Source: Candidatus Bathyarchaeota archaeon
Lineage (GTDB): Archaea > Thermoproteota > Bathyarchaeia > 40CM-2-53-6 > RBG-13-38-9
Direction of reading: 5' to 3'
Assembly: GCA_030671315.1 (NCBI GenBank)
Contig: DAOUZW010000015.1
Coordinates: forward strand, 1 to 13,538
Length of the DNA stretch: 13,538 nt
Below, piece by piece: positions 7,436 to 13,538 of this stretch (its first letter is position 1; each line of letters opens with the position of its first letter). A program made the translations under genes and the position numbers. The notes beneath the pieces are model-generated. The model saw only the letters and a program-made list of their open reading frames with translations, was not told where the DNA came from and searched no databases.

Positions 7436-8566
7436 TTGAAAGTTGCAATGGTTAGAACGACATTGCATAAAGGCTCGGGTCAAGTCGTACACATAAGTGA
7501 GATATCAAAAAGGCTGAGACATAAAGGAATAACCATAGAGATATTTGCACGCGAGGCAATGGAAGATCTCTCACCGATAGAACCTGTGAAAGTGACGTTT
7601 ACAGGATCCAATCTGCCATTTTTCCGACATTTTGGATTTATGGCGAAATGCGGTATGATTACCAAAGAATTTGATATGATTCATACCCACTATCATCCTG
7701 CAATTTTTACGGGAAATTTTGTGCGAACATTAAGAAATGTTCCACATGTCTTTACTTTTCATGGATATGCGCCCATGAGAAGCTGGTACAATCCGAAACA
7801 GAGGCTCAAAATGTTAGATCATACAATCGGAACAATCGTGGCGCTTCATACTGGAGTTGACAGAGTTATTTCAGTCAGCAACTATCTCAAAGATGTATTA
7901 TTGAGATTTTATAAAGTCAACCATGAAAAAATATCTGTAATATACAATGGTGTAGATATTAACAGATTTAGACCCGATCACAATTCGTCAGTCCTAAAAG
8001 AAAAATATGATTTAGAGAATTCTTTAAATGTCTTATATCTCGGTAGAATGGATCCATACAAAGGAGTACCCTTTTTATTAAAAATTCTACCGCTTATCTT
8101 AGAAGAGTTGCCTCATGTAAAATTTATCATAGGAGGGGCGACGAGGTTTGATAGGATTAGAATTAAAGATCTAACACTATCAAAAAAAATGCGAAAATCA
8201 ATAATCTTTACTGGATACATTTCTAACGAAGAAGTACCATTATTATATTCTCTCTGTGATGTATTCTGTTATCCAAGTATGTGGGAGGGTTTTGGGCTCA
8301 CACCTGCTGAGGCTCAATCTTCTGGTAAACCTGTAGTGGCCTTTAATCACTGCGCGATTCCTGAAATTGTGAAAAATAATGAAACAGGGATTCTTGTTAA
8401 TCCAGGAGACCATCACAAAATGGCGGATGCGATAATCCAACTGCTGAAAGACACGGACCTACGCTATTCTATGGGTAAAGAAGGTAGAAAAAGGGTTGAG
8501 AAACTATTCACTTGGGATTCATGCACCGAGAAGACACTCGAACTATACAAGCTTTTAGCTGAATAA
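7436..8566 (+). CDS. GT4-family glycosyltransferase
   Basis: A 376-residue GT-B retaining glycosyltransferase of the GT4 type. The N-terminal domain has HTHYHPAIFTG (about 83-93) and FTFHGYAP. The C-terminal nucleotide-sugar domain opens with VIYNGVDINRFRP (about 167-179), continues LYLGRMDPYKGV, and has the family signature PSMWEGFGLTPAEAQSSGKPVV (roughly 280-301; key residues are E of WEGFG and E of AEA). The TTG at 7436 lies six bases after GGGA. It is the first gene of a three-gene operon, nine bases before the HAD phosphatase and followed by a GpgS-like synthase. Its sugar donor and acceptor cannot be told from sequence; transfer of a second sugar to glucosyl-3-phosphoglycerate or glucosylglycerate is suggested by the neighbours. 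Confidence 0.88.
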   Translation: MKVAMVRTTLHKGSGQVVHISEISKRLRHKGITIEIFAREAMEDLSPIEPVKVTFTGSNLPFFRHFGFMAKCGMITKEFDMIHTHYHPAIFTGNFVRTLRNVPHVFTFHGYAPMRSWYNPKQRLKMLDHTIGTIVALHTGVDRVISVSNYLKDVLLRFYKVNHEKISVIYNGVDINRFRPDHNSSVLKEKYDLENSLNVLYLGRMDPYKGVPFLLKILPLILEELPHVKFIIGGATRFDRIRIKDLTLSKKMRKSIIFTGYISNEEVPLLYSLCDVFCYPSMWEGFGLTPAEAQSSGKPVVAFNHCAIPEIVKNNETGILVNPGDHHKMADAIIQLLKDTDLRYSMGKEGRKRVEKLFTWDSCTEKTLELYKLLAE

Positions 8567-8575
8567 GGGAAACTA

Positions 8576-9229
8576 ATGTTGAATACTAATTTTGTTATTT
8601 TTGATGTAGATGGAACGATACTTTCTAAAAGATCAATTGATGTTATATGCGAAAGATACGACCTAATATCAAAACTCAAACAGATAGACATCAATTTTAA
8701 AGACGCTCCAAGATTAGTGGTTACACAAAAGATAGTTCAACTTTTTTCTGGAATTAATAGAAACGAATTATCCAAGATCTTTGATTCAATTCCTCTAAAC
8801 ATTGGAGTAATAGAGTTAATCGCTTTTTTAAAAGGAAGAGGCTTTATTATAGCGATAGCGACTGATGGATATAAGTTTCTAGCGGATAAGTTAAAAGAAA
8901 AAGTATCTGTGGACCTAGTCTATGGAAACATTTTAGAATTTGACGGCGAAATCTTAACTGGTAGAGTTCTTACAATTCCTGGTTGTCTACATACCTCTAG
9001 TTGTCAAGAGTATTTGATATGTAAATTACGGTTATTGAGATCACTGAAAGGTACCCTTGGTGGAATGGCAATTGCTATTGGAGATAGTGATTCTGATTAT
9101 TGCATGTTAGATGGTGCGGATATTTCAATAGCATATAGGCCAAAAGGAGACAGAATAAAAAATGTTGCAGATATAGTTGTTTCAGATTTCTTTGACGTGA
9201 AAAAGTATTTGGAAACTCTTTTGACATGA
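8576..9229 (+). CDS. HAD-superfamily phosphatase, probably acting on a sugar-phosphoglycerate
   Basis: A 217-residue HAD phosphatase of the phosphoserine-phosphatase-like type. The motifs are complete: motif I FDVDGT with nucleophile D10 and acid D12, motif II T96 in ATDG, motif III probably K150, and motif IV GDSDSD (169-174). A cap region of about 70 residues follows motif I. The ATG at 8576 has AAGGGA six bases upstream. The gene follows the GT4 gene by nine bases and overlaps the GpgS-like gene by four (ATGA), so translation of the three is likely coupled. The context points to removal of phosphate from glucosyl-3-phosphoglycerate or its glycosylated form. Phosphoserine phosphatase is a less likely alternative. 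Confidence 0.82.
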   Translation: MLNTNFVIFDVDGTILSKRSIDVICERYDLISKLKQIDINFKDAPRLVVTQKIVQLFSGINRNELSKIFDSIPLNIGVIELIAFLKGRGFIIAIATDGYKFLADKLKEKVSVDLVYGNILEFDGEILTGRVLTIPGCLHTSSCQEYLICKLRLLRSLKGTLGGMAIAIGDSDSDYCMLDGADISIAYRPKGDRIKNVADIVVSDFFDVKKYLETLLT

Positions 9230-10641
9230 GGTTAAGGATTGTGAGGACTAAGGCTGCTTATCTTGGATCGTATAAAAACTTCGATTTAAACGATTGTTTA
9301 AATAAAAAATTGAAAACGCTTATTCGTGATGAGGCCGATTTACGGAGACCTTTGGTAATATCTTTAGTTATACCTACGAAGATTGACGTTGGCAGAAAAA
9401 CTCGTGAACTTGAACTTCAGACTCTGGGTAAGATGCTTTCAGAGTGCAGTAAACTTATTGATCAAGGTTATCTTGACGAAATACTTGTAATTGACGCCTC
9501 AATGGACCAGAATGGTCAACCTGATTATACAACTCTAATAAAAGTAGTTCAGACAGCATATCAGGAACTTGACCTATTCAAAAAACAAGTTCGCAATTTA
9601 AGGGAACATCGTGCGGAGGCTATGAATGCCAAAAGAGGAGTCTTTGATTTTATTGTTCGAACGGTACATCAATTTGATAGAAATATTTTTCACGTCTTGG
9701 AAAAATTCAATGTAAATAAAATAGCCAACCTAACTGAGATGCCTTATGGAAAGGGAACTGCATTGTGGCTTGCAGTCCCTATAACAGAAGGAGATATCTT
9801 ATGTTTTCTAGATTCTGATATTATGAATTTTAAGCGAGAATTCGTTGTATCCTTATGTGAGCCAATTGTTGACGCGCTAAAAAAAAATAGGCAAAAATAT
9901 GCGATAACCAAAGCATGTTACAATAGAGTAACTCTAACATATGAATCTCCTTACGGATACTATACTTATGGTGGGCGTGTCACACGGATTTTTGCGATTC
10001 CCTTATTAAAAATACTTACAAGAAAATTTCCAAAAATATTCTGTGGATTCGATTCAATTAAATATCCGCTTTCAGGGGAATTTTCAGCAAAAAAGAAACT
10101 TTTAGAAAACATCTGTTTTCCAAATGATTACAGTATAGAATTCTCAATTTTAAATCAAGCAATGAGAAAATATTCGCCAGAGACTATCGCTCAGATCGAT
10201 CTAGAATTGTTATGCCATATTGGACAATCAGTAAAGAACATGAGCACAATGATTGCCGAAATTACAAATAGAATGATCAAGACTCTTGAAAATGAGAGAG
10301 TTAAATTATCGAAGAAAGAAAAAGAAGAAATCATCTTTGAATATGAGAAAGAAACTCTGAGGGTTTTACCTACCTATTGGAAGGCTTTTAAAAAGATTCA
10401 GAAACAAATGGAGATCAATGAAAGACTAAGATATTCACAAGATATGGACATGCACAGGTTTAGAAGATTTTATAATACTTTTAAACTAAGTTTTCTAGGA
10501 AAACCAACTGCAACCCAGATACTCCTTCCATCTTGGGCAAAAATAAACGAAAATAGAAATTATTTCGCCATTAGTACTATGTTAAAAAGAAGAAGTAATC
10601 AGAGTACTTATTCAAGACTAATCAAAGCTAACATAATTTAA
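9226..10641 (+). CDS. GpgS-like glycosyltransferase (GT81, glucosyl-3-phosphoglycerate synthase family)
   Basis: A 471-residue GT-A glycosyltransferase close to glucosyl-3-phosphoglycerate synthase, which transfers glucose from an NDP-glucose to 3-phosphoglycerate. The nucleotide fold begins LVISLVIPT (43-51). GKGTALW (175-181) matches the GKGEALW block of the family. DSD (196-198) is the metal-binding DXD. The acceptor-side blocks KACYNR (229-234), GGRVTR (249-254) and PLSGEFS (281-287) follow in the family order. Residues about 115-165 form a charged helical insertion longer than in the GpgS proteins I recall, and the last about 130 residues are a basic helical tail. The ATG overlaps the HAD gene stop. 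The substrate assignment rests on family and operon context. Mannosyl-3-phosphoglycerate synthase (GT55) is less likely. Confidence 0.8.
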   Translation: MRLRIVRTKAAYLGSYKNFDLNDCLNKKLKTLIRDEADLRRPLVISLVIPTKIDVGRKTRELELQTLGKMLSECSKLIDQGYLDEILVIDASMDQNGQPDYTTLIKVVQTAYQELDLFKKQVRNLREHRAEAMNAKRGVFDFIVRTVHQFDRNIFHVLEKFNVNKIANLTEMPYGKGTALWLAVPITEGDILCFLDSDIMNFKREFVVSLCEPIVDALKKNRQKYAITKACYNRVTLTYESPYGYYTYGGRVTRIFAIPLLKILTRKFPKIFCGFDSIKYPLSGEFSAKKKLLENICFPNDYSIEFSILNQAMRKYSPETIAQIDLELLCHIGQSVKNMSTMIAEITNRMIKTLENERVKLSKKEKEEIIFEYEKETLRVLPTYWKAFKKIQKQMEINERLRYSQDMDMHRFRRFYNTFKLSFLGKPTATQILLPSWAKINENRNYFAISTMLKRRSNQSTYSRLIKANII

Positions 10642-10798
10642 TTTACAATAATCTGAACACTTGGTTTAAAAAAATGGAATAAATTTATTCTTGATTATTA
10701 AATCAGCGCACGTTAAAATAATGGTTAATGAATGATTGAAATTCATTAGTTTATATTGGATATTTAATAGTCCATTAATACCCAATGAGAGGAAAAAA
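10642..10798 (+). promoter_or_regulatory. Promoter region of the zinc-ribbon gene
   Basis: This gap holds TTTATATT at 10750-10757, a good TATA box that would start transcription near 10780. GAGAGGA at 10787-10793 lies five bases before the ATG at 10799. TCAGCGCACG (10703-10712) is one copy of the intergenic GCGC-type motif. Confidence 0.55.
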
Positions 10799-11002
10799 AT
10801 GAAAAAACGAATTTATCGTTGCCGTAAATGCCACCATGTATGGAAGCCTCGCAGACTGAGAAAACCAAAAATCTGTCCTCATTGTAAAACTTCATTTTGG
10901 GATAGAGCATCTAGGGACTTAATTATTACCCGTAAGAGGTTAACTTTGAATCCTCAGAAAAGGAAACGTCGTAAAGCTCTACCAAAAAAGGTTTCACATT
11001 AA
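10799..11002 (+). CDS. Small basic zinc-ribbon protein
   Basis: A 67-residue protein starting MKKRIYRCRKC. C8-x2-C11 and C26-x2-C29 form one zinc ribbon, with KPKICPHCKTSFWDRASRD matching the archaeal PKxCPxCKSxxWxxPR pattern. The tail (about 42-67) is strongly basic (Lys/Arg), suggesting nucleic-acid contact. I chose the ATG at 10799 over the in-frame TTG at 10736, because the ATG has GAGAGGA at ideal spacing, and the predicted transcription start lies downstream of 10736. Such small ribbons are common and mostly uncharacterised in Archaea. The function is unknown beyond likely DNA, RNA or protein binding. Confidence 0.8.
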   Translation: MKKRIYRCRKCHHVWKPRRLRKPKICPHCKTSFWDRASRDLIITRKRLTLNPQKRKRRKALPKKVSH

Positions 11003-11056
11003 AATGCAATACAGATTTCTTTTGAACATTAATGTCTCTATTTTATGGTGCTGTAA

Positions 11057-12052
11057 TTGACGGAATTTAGAAAGGATATTACCACTAATGAATGGGTAAT
11101 CATGGCAAAAGAACGAGTTAAGCGCCCAACTGATTTTGAAACATCAAAAAAAAAGAAAATTGTTAAAAATTACATTGATGATTGTCCGTTCTGTCTTGGA
11201 AATGAGAGGCTAACGCCTCCAGCGATAAAGATCTATAAAGATAATTCCAAATCTTCTATTTGGAAAATTAGAGTTATACCCAATAAGTTTCCTGCTGTAT
11301 CTTCAGAGGAAGCTCTTGAGAGTAATCTAATTAATAATTATTTTGAGACCATAAGTGGTTATGGATTTCATAAGGTAATTGTAGAATCTCCATTTCATGA
11401 TATGACCCTTACAAGTATGGATTATTCTGAGATAAAATCCATTATCCATTCTTATCGTGATATGTATAAAATCTTGAGTAAAAAACCAGTAAAATATATT
11501 ATGATTTTTAAGAACCATGGAGCATCAGCAGGAGCCTCTATAGATCATATCCATTCACAAATTATTGCTATTCCAATAATTTCAGAGCGCTTAAAGTGTA
11601 AATATGAGATCGCGTCAAATTATTTCAACAGATTAAATAGTTGCATATACTGTTCTATGATTAAAAAAGAGTTGGAATTAGAAAAAAGAATTATCTTCAA
11701 GAATGATGGGTTTGTGGCATTTCATCCTTATGCATCAATTTACCCTTTTGAAGTATGGATATTGCCTAGATATCATAAAGCTTCCTTTGGGAATATAGAA
11801 GATGCAGAGGTGGAAGAATTTGCCAAAATTCTTCAAGAGATCCTCCGTAAAATTGACCGTGCGTTAGGTCAACCAGATTTCAATTATTTTATAGAAACCG
11901 CACCAATAGATAACGAAAGTTCAAATTATTTACATTGGTATTTACGAATTATTCCACGTATATGGAATATTGGTGGCTTCGAGATAGGAACTGGTATCTA
12001 CATAAATACGCATATTCCAGAGGAAACTGCTGAATATCTTAGAACAAAATAG
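11057..12052 (+). CDS. galT: Galactose-1-phosphate uridylyltransferase (GalT, HIT superfamily)
   Basis: Exchanges UMP between UDP-glucose and galactose-1-phosphate in the Leloir pathway; archaeal homologues may use other sugar phosphates. The 331-residue length fits the family. Zinc-type pairs C43-x2-C46 and C196-x2-C199 are present. NHGASAGAS (153-161) leads into H164-I-H166-S-Q168, the HxHxQ triad whose second histidine carries the UMP. A second HIT-like half contains FHPYASIYPFEVWILPR and LHWYLRIIPR. The start is TTG at 11057, six bases after GGTG. It follows the zinc-ribbon gene by 54 bp and may share its transcript. It could supply UDP-sugar precursors to the neighbouring glycosyltransferases, which is inference. 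Confidence 0.88.
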   Translation: MTEFRKDITTNEWVIMAKERVKRPTDFETSKKKKIVKNYIDDCPFCLGNERLTPPAIKIYKDNSKSSIWKIRVIPNKFPAVSSEEALESNLINNYFETISGYGFHKVIVESPFHDMTLTSMDYSEIKSIIHSYRDMYKILSKKPVKYIMIFKNHGASAGASIDHIHSQIIAIPIISERLKCKYEIASNYFNRLNSCIYCSMIKKELELEKRIIFKNDGFVAFHPYASIYPFEVWILPRYHKASFGNIEDAEVEEFAKILQEILRKIDRALGQPDFNYFIETAPIDNESSNYLHWYLRIIPRIWNIGGFEIGTGIYINTHIPEETAEYLRTK

Positions 12053-12479
12053 TGTATGAATTTTTTTATTAAAGAATATTTTAAATTAAAAATATCAATG
12101 ATTTAGTCATAACGTTTGGTAAGACACTAAATATTTGTTAAAGCTTTGATATTTGATTATTTTCTTAAATTATTATGATTTTCTATAGTATGTTATAGTT
12201 TATTTTCTGTAAGTTGTAATAAACAAAAGGTAATATGCAAATTATGTTAAATATTGTTATCAAGCGCACTTAATTATATTAATAGTCTAATAATATCTTG
12301 AATTATATCTCTGTATTTTAATTAGATAGAATAGCATTATCGAAAATATATTTTAAAAATAAAACATTTTATGAAATATAAAAACGATAATTATGAAACA
12401 AATAATTATAGTGTATGTTATTATTAGGCTCACAAATAAGAAAAATGATGATTAAACCTTATAATGAATAGGAATTTTA
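12053..12479. other. Very AT-rich intergenic stretch
   Basis: These 427 bases are almost entirely A and T with no convincing gene, ribosome-binding site or long inverted repeat. The one GC-containing island is CAAGCGCACT at 12261-12270, a copy of the GCGC-type intergenic motif. No RNA gene was recognised here. Confidence 0.6.
12061..12067 (+). terminator. T7 tract after galT
   Basis: Seven T begin eight bases after the galT stop. No hairpin precedes them. A T-tract alone is a plausible archaeal terminator. Confidence 0.45.
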
Positions 12480-12518
12480 TGGCGGGCCCGGAGGGATTCG
12501 AACCCACGACCACCGGCT

Positions 12519-12535
12519 TTCCTCTAAGAGCATAT
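12519..12535 (-). other. Predicted 17-nt anticodon-loop intron at 37/38 in tRNA-Arg
   Basis: Bases 32-35 (CCTC) pair with GAGG (12524-12521) as the central helix. The 3' bulge is AAA, cut AA|A, and the 5' bulge is TAA, cut TA|A, at the canonical 37/38 position. The helix could also extend to 7 bp (CCTCTAA/TTAGAGG), which competes with the 5' bulge. Confidence 0.75.
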
Positions 12536-12552
12536 TAGAGGGCCGGTGCTCT

Positions 12553-12565
12553 TTCTGGCAAAAGT
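12553..12565 (-). other. Predicted 13-nt D-loop intron in tRNA-Arg
   Basis: CTGG in the exon (12571-12568) pairs with CCAG in the insert (12558-12555) as a four-base central helix. ATA flanks it on the 5' side and AAA on the 3' side before the D-stem GAGC. Cutting between the second and third bases of each gives a normal D-loop. This is a relaxed bulge-helix-bulge, since AGC lies opposite the 3' AAA. Confidence 0.65.
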
Positions 12566-12729
12566 ATCCAGGCTGAGCTACGGGCCCATTTGTTATCTTT
12601 TGATTTACATGTCTATAATAATAATTTTTACATTTAGTGCAAGCTAAATTTGTTAAATATAGCTAGAGATTCAAGCGCGTAAATGTATCGTGAGAACTGA
12701 CCGATGAAGACTATTGGATTATGTGGATA

Positions 12730-12768
12730 CTGATCTCTTTATTGAAGGATAGTTGTATCAAAGATCAG
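12730..12768. repeat. Hairpin 1 of a tandem pair
   Basis: CTGATC (12730-12735) pairs with GATCAG (12763-12768), extended by three T-A pairs around one bulged C. Inside, GATA-GTTG-TATC (12748-12759) forms a second 4-bp stem with a GTTG loop. It lies in the gap between the tRNA and the lysine-rich gene. The role is unknown. Confidence 0.5.
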
Positions 12769-12771
12769 AAA

Positions 12772-12828
12772 AATTTTCCCCCTCACCTTGTGTTGTTGTA
12801 TACAAAACAAAGATTCATGGTGAGAGGG
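12772..12828 (-). terminator. Long hairpin followed by a T-run on the minus strand
   Basis: CTCACC (12782-12787) pairs with GGTGAG (12819-12824), and CCC pairs with GGG beyond one bulged A. The 31-nt loop contains a smaller palindrome, TGTATACA (about 12797-12804). On the minus strand this stem is followed by GGAAAATTTTT, so it resembles an intrinsic terminator for the lysine-rich gene (stop at 12857). Confidence 0.5.
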
Positions 12829-12856
12829 AGATTCTAGGATTGATCAAACACTTTGA

Positions 12857-12952
12857 TTAGCGTTTTTTCTTTGTTGCTTTCTTCTTTGTTGCTTTCTTCT
12901 TTGTTGCTTTCTTCTTTGTTGTCTTCTTCTTTGCTTTCTTCTTTGCTGGCAT
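12857..12952 (-). CDS. 31-residue lysine-repeat protein, MPAKKK(A/T)KKK type
   Basis: A tiny basic protein of 31 residues: MPAKKKAKKKTT, then KKKAT repeated three times, then KKKR. It contains about 18 Lys, only Ala and Thr otherwise, and no acidic residue. It resembles the tails of histone H1-like proteins, so nucleic-acid binding is likely. The encoding DNA is a 15-bp unit repeat, which keeps the frame. The ATG at 12952 follows GGTG by three bases. A TATA-like TTAAATATAG lies at about 12990-12981, about 30 bp upstream of the start, so the leader is very short. A longer open frame in the same region (13053-12844) reads Arg/Gln repeats and lacks these signals. It is the shadow, not the gene. 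Confidence 0.72.
   Translation of the reverse strand: MPAKKKAKKKTTKKKATKKKATKKKATKKKR
12868..12932 (-). repeat. 15-bp tandem repeat encoding KKKAT
   Basis: On the minus strand GCAACAAAGAAGAAA recurs in near-identical tandem copies, degenerating at both ends. Unit length is a multiple of three, so copy-number change lengthens or shortens the protein without shifting frame. Confidence 0.85.
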
Positions 12953-13176
12953 TCGCACCACAATAATAAGTTACGTAGTTCTATATTTAAAATTAAGGAA
13001 ACGTACAAAATTCCAAAAAAAAGATCATTACAGACGTTGGTGTTAGTGATCATTGAATAAATTTATCTTATTCAAGAGTAAAATGCCATGATCAATAAAG
13101 CAAGATGACAATTACAAACATAAACCAAAAAATAAATTCACAATGTGTTGCTATTTGTTTTTTTATAGATATGCTT

Positions 13177-13538
13177 TCATATTCTCTTAAGATAATCATA
13201 GAAAGATAAACAATCGATGTCACCAGTGAGACATATGGCAGGCAGAGCACATTTTTTATTTACAACTTCAGTAAGCGTTGGCATTTCAAATCCGAGAGTT
13301 GTAATATGTGACACAAGATTGTCGAGAAATTGAAGATATTTCTTTTGACCAATTCTTATAGGATGAAGTTGAAGTACACTTAAACCGTTTTCGGGTAAGT
13401 TGTTGATGTGTTCAATAAATGATTTGAGGACAATTTGTTTTGGCAATTCATCAAGTAATTCATCACTAATGTTAAAAACGGGAAATGAGACAAAGCTTGA
13501 CTCAATATCATCTATCATTAAATGAAAAGGTTGCAATA
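13177..13538 (-). CDS. C-terminal part of a probable polysaccharide deacetylase family protein
   Basis: The frame is open to the right edge, so the N-terminus lies outside the window; 119 residues are visible. SVLQLHPIRIGQ (with L-x-LHP), LQFLDNLVSHITTLGFEMPTLTEVV and the tail CLTGDIDCLSFYDYLKRI match the closing segments of NodB-type polysaccharide deacetylases. These usually end with a HP motif and a LD.L...G..F.TL.E.. helix. The metal-binding Asp and His-rich motifs of the N-terminal half are not in view, so activity cannot be judged. The stop is TGA at 13179-13177. The assignment is by eye and moderate. Confidence 0.5.
   Translation of the reverse strand, partial: LQPFHLMIDDIESSFVSFPVFNISDELLDELPKQIVLKSFIEHINNLPENGLSVLQLHPIRIGQKKYLQFLDNLVSHITTLGFEMPTLTEVVNKKCALPAICLTGDIDCLSFYDYLKRI

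Larger units (their letters stand above)
12480..12587 (-). tRNA. tRNA-Arg(UCU) with two predicted introns and encoded CCA
   Basis: On the minus strand the acceptor arms GGGCCCG (12587-12581) and CGGGCCC (12490-12484) pair perfectly, followed by G73 and an encoded CCA (12482-12480). D-stem GCTC/GAGC and anticodon stem CCGGC/GCCGG are perfect. TTCGAAT is the T-loop. The D-loop carries 13 extra bases and the anticodon loop 17; both are resolved if introns are removed. The mature D-loop is then AGCCTGGATA and the anticodon loop CCUCUAA, giving anticodon UCU (12539-12537). A20, expected for tRNA-Arg, is present. Odd points are C33 instead of the near-universal U33, and a U50-U64 mismatch in the T-stem. 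A TATA-like AT run lies at about 12612-12630. Confidence 0.82.

Noticed and set aside
10736..10798. A 21-residue N-terminal extension of the zinc-ribbon protein from TTG at 10736
   Set aside because: The predicted transcription start lies downstream, and the ATG at 10799 has a strong ribosome-binding site.
12053..12479. A CRISPR array or repeat array in the AT-rich gap
   Set aside because: No direct repeat with regular spacing was found; only short AT-rich similarity.
12480..12590. tRNA-Lys(CUU) from the loop CTCTTAG within the anticodon insertion
   Set aside because: It would need two further introns on either side of the loop and does not fit the AAA and TAA bulges; the UCU solution uses one canonical intron.
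12844..13053. A 69-residue Arg/Gln-repeat open frame on the minus strand
   Set aside because: It is the shadow of the 15-bp lysine repeat in another frame. It lacks a ribosome-binding site, and the true frame has a start, a site and a TATA box.

Overview
The window looks like a piece of an AT-rich archaeal chromosome, probably assembled from an uncultured lineage. The archaeal signs are a Dph6-type diphthine-ammonia ligase, a pyruvoyl-dependent arginine decarboxylase, a tRNA whose anticodon-loop insertion fits a bulge-helix-bulge intron, TATA-like boxes upstream of several genes, and many TTG starts behind GGTG or GAGG ribosome-binding sites. Asgard or Bathyarchaeia-like lineages fit the gene mix, but the sequence alone does not decide the phylum.

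Layout. Positions 2-379 are the end of a COG1751-type gene (pyruvate kinase C-terminal-like fold), followed by a convergent gap with a hairpin and T-tracts. Positions 580-1310 hold two divergent small genes for Pro/Tyr-rich low-complexity proteins that share a ribosome-binding site and a promoter-proximal 10-bp repeat. Dph6 (1432-2106, +) runs convergently into pdaD (2113-2673, -). Next on the minus strand is a two-gene B12 unit: mutL (5895-4486), then a protein carrying both the B12-binding and the GlmE-like barrel domains of glutamate mutase (4459-2801). A 317-bp divergent promoter region with a tandem 14-bp repeat next to a TATA box separates it from an opine-dehydrogenase family gene (6213-7316, +).

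A tight plus-strand operon (7436-10641) encodes a GT4 glycosyltransferase, a HAD phosphatase and a GpgS-like GT81 glycosyltransferase. Together they could make a glucosylglycerate-type compatible solute, possibly a mannosylated one. A small zinc-ribbon gene (10799-11002) and galT (11057-12052) follow.

The right end holds a very AT-rich gap and a minus-strand tRNA-Arg(UCU) gene that appears to carry two introns. After these come two tandem hairpins, a previously hidden 31-residue lysine-repeat protein (12952-12857, -) and the C-terminal part of a probable polysaccharide deacetylase.

The best leads are the two-intron tRNA with C33, the fused B12 mutase with its MutL, the three-gene solute cassette, the polylysine mini-protein, the Pro/Tyr-rich pair, and a repeated alternating purine-pyrimidine GCGC motif confined largely to intergenic DNA.
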